A stretch of 11,030 nucleotides of DNA from Bacteroidales bacterium. Its GTDB lineage: Bacteria > Bacteroidota > Bacteroidia > Bacteroidales > ML635J-15. The translations under genes and the position numbers were made by a program. Below, piece by piece: positions 10,595-11,030 of the stretch (position 1 is the stretch's first letter; the number at the start of each line of letters is the position of its first letter). The DNA lies in the NCBI GenBank assembly GCA_028697515.1, contig JAQVEY010000042.1, positions 1 through 11,030 on the forward strand, written 5' to 3'. The notes under the pieces were generated by a model. It did not search any database. It had not been told where the DNA came from and saw only the letters and a program-made list of their open reading frames with translations.

Positions 10595-11030
10595 ATGAAA
10601 AGACTTATTTTATTAATAGCATCGGCTATAATTAGTTTATCAGCTTTTAATCAGACGCAGATTGAACTGGATTTTGGTATTTTACAAAATGGTTCACAAC
10701 TGTTATTAGACAGTGTCTTAATTGAAAATCAGACAGCGGATTGCGATACAATGATTTATAACTCACAAGCCGGATTTGTTTTTGATATGATTTCAGGAAT
10801 TAATCCGATTCAATCAAATGAAAATGATAAACTTATTGTTAAACAAAACTATCCTAATCCGTTCTCGGGTGAAACTAAAATTGAAGTGTATGTCCCTGAA
10901 TATGAGTTACTTGTAAAAGTTTTTGATTCAACAGGAAAAATAGTTTTAAATGAGAAATTTAATTTAGTAAAGGGATCATATAGCTTTACATTTACTCCTG
11001 GAGAAGCAAAACAATACATTGCTAGTTTTT
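10595..11030 (+). CDS. Secreted protein with N-terminally placed type IX sorting-domain-like module (5' part; runs off right edge)
   Basis: The frame is open from ATG 10595 to the edge, giving 145 codons. Residues 1 to about 20 form a Sec signal peptide (MKRLILLIASAIISLSA). A short segment with DSVLIENQT (39-47) and DTMIY (51-55) leads to a module resembling the type A T9SS sorting domain: QNYPNPFSGETKIEV (84-98), VFDSTGK (109-115), and the KGSYSFTFTP strand pattern (126-135). Such modules normally sit at the extreme C-terminus of cargo. Here the module begins about 80 residues into the protein and coding continues at the edge. From memory, some Bacteroidetes surface proteins (including FISUMP-type proteins) have this signal-peptide, DSV..ENLT, YPNP architecture with further domains after it; that is a tentative match. 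The remaining part and the function cannot be seen. The start follows a matching promoter. Confidence 0.8.
   Translation, partial: MKRLILLIASAIISLSAFNQTQIELDFGILQNGSQLLLDSVLIENQTADCDTMIYNSQAGFVFDMISGINPIQSNENDKLIVKQNYPNPFSGETKIEVYVPEYELLVKVFDSTGKIVLNEKFNLVKGSYSFTFTPGEAKQYIASF

Overview
The window looks like a stretch of a Bacteroidota (Bacteroidetes) chromosome. Five lines of evidence support this: AT-rich coding sequence; a Bacteroidetes-style alpha-2-macroglobulin (A2M); a GyrA of the type common in this phylum; TAnnTTTG promoter elements in place of TATAAT boxes; and a last gene carrying a type IX secretion sorting-like module (YPNPF motif). That last gene hints at class Bacteroidia, but species cannot be named from this sequence.

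Layout: (1) 1-3497, minus strand: the first 1165 codons of a large A2M-family protein whose 3' end lies outside the window. (2) 3498-3649: a clpC terminator hairpin and a probable A2M promoter. (3) 3650-6172, minus strand: clpC, an AAA+ unfoldase for ClpP. (4) 6173-6532: a 360-base divergent intergenic region with a convincing clpC promoter and a possible operator dyad before gyrA. (5) 6533-9106, plus strand: gyrA. (6) 9174-10442, plus strand: a secreted TPR-repeat protein, closed by a strong intrinsic terminator at 10465-10499. (7) 10595-11030, plus strand: the first 145 codons of a secreted protein with a sorting-domain-like module unusually near its N-terminus, running off the right edge.

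The window combines housekeeping genes (protein quality control and DNA supercoiling) with three envelope or secreted proteins. clpC and A2M point the same way but appear to be separate transcription units, since a terminator and a promoter element separate them. gyrA and the TPR gene are 67 bases apart with no terminator, so read-through is possible.

I found no new multi-gene system, mobile element, CRISPR array, tRNA or rRNA. The points most worth a second look are: a disulfide-bracketable Tyr/Asp/Gly-only loop in the A2M protein; a methionine at the quinolone-region position equivalent to E. coli GyrA Asp87; a degenerate GyrA-box; the N-terminal placement of the sorting-like module in the last gene; and a set of matching promoter elements.
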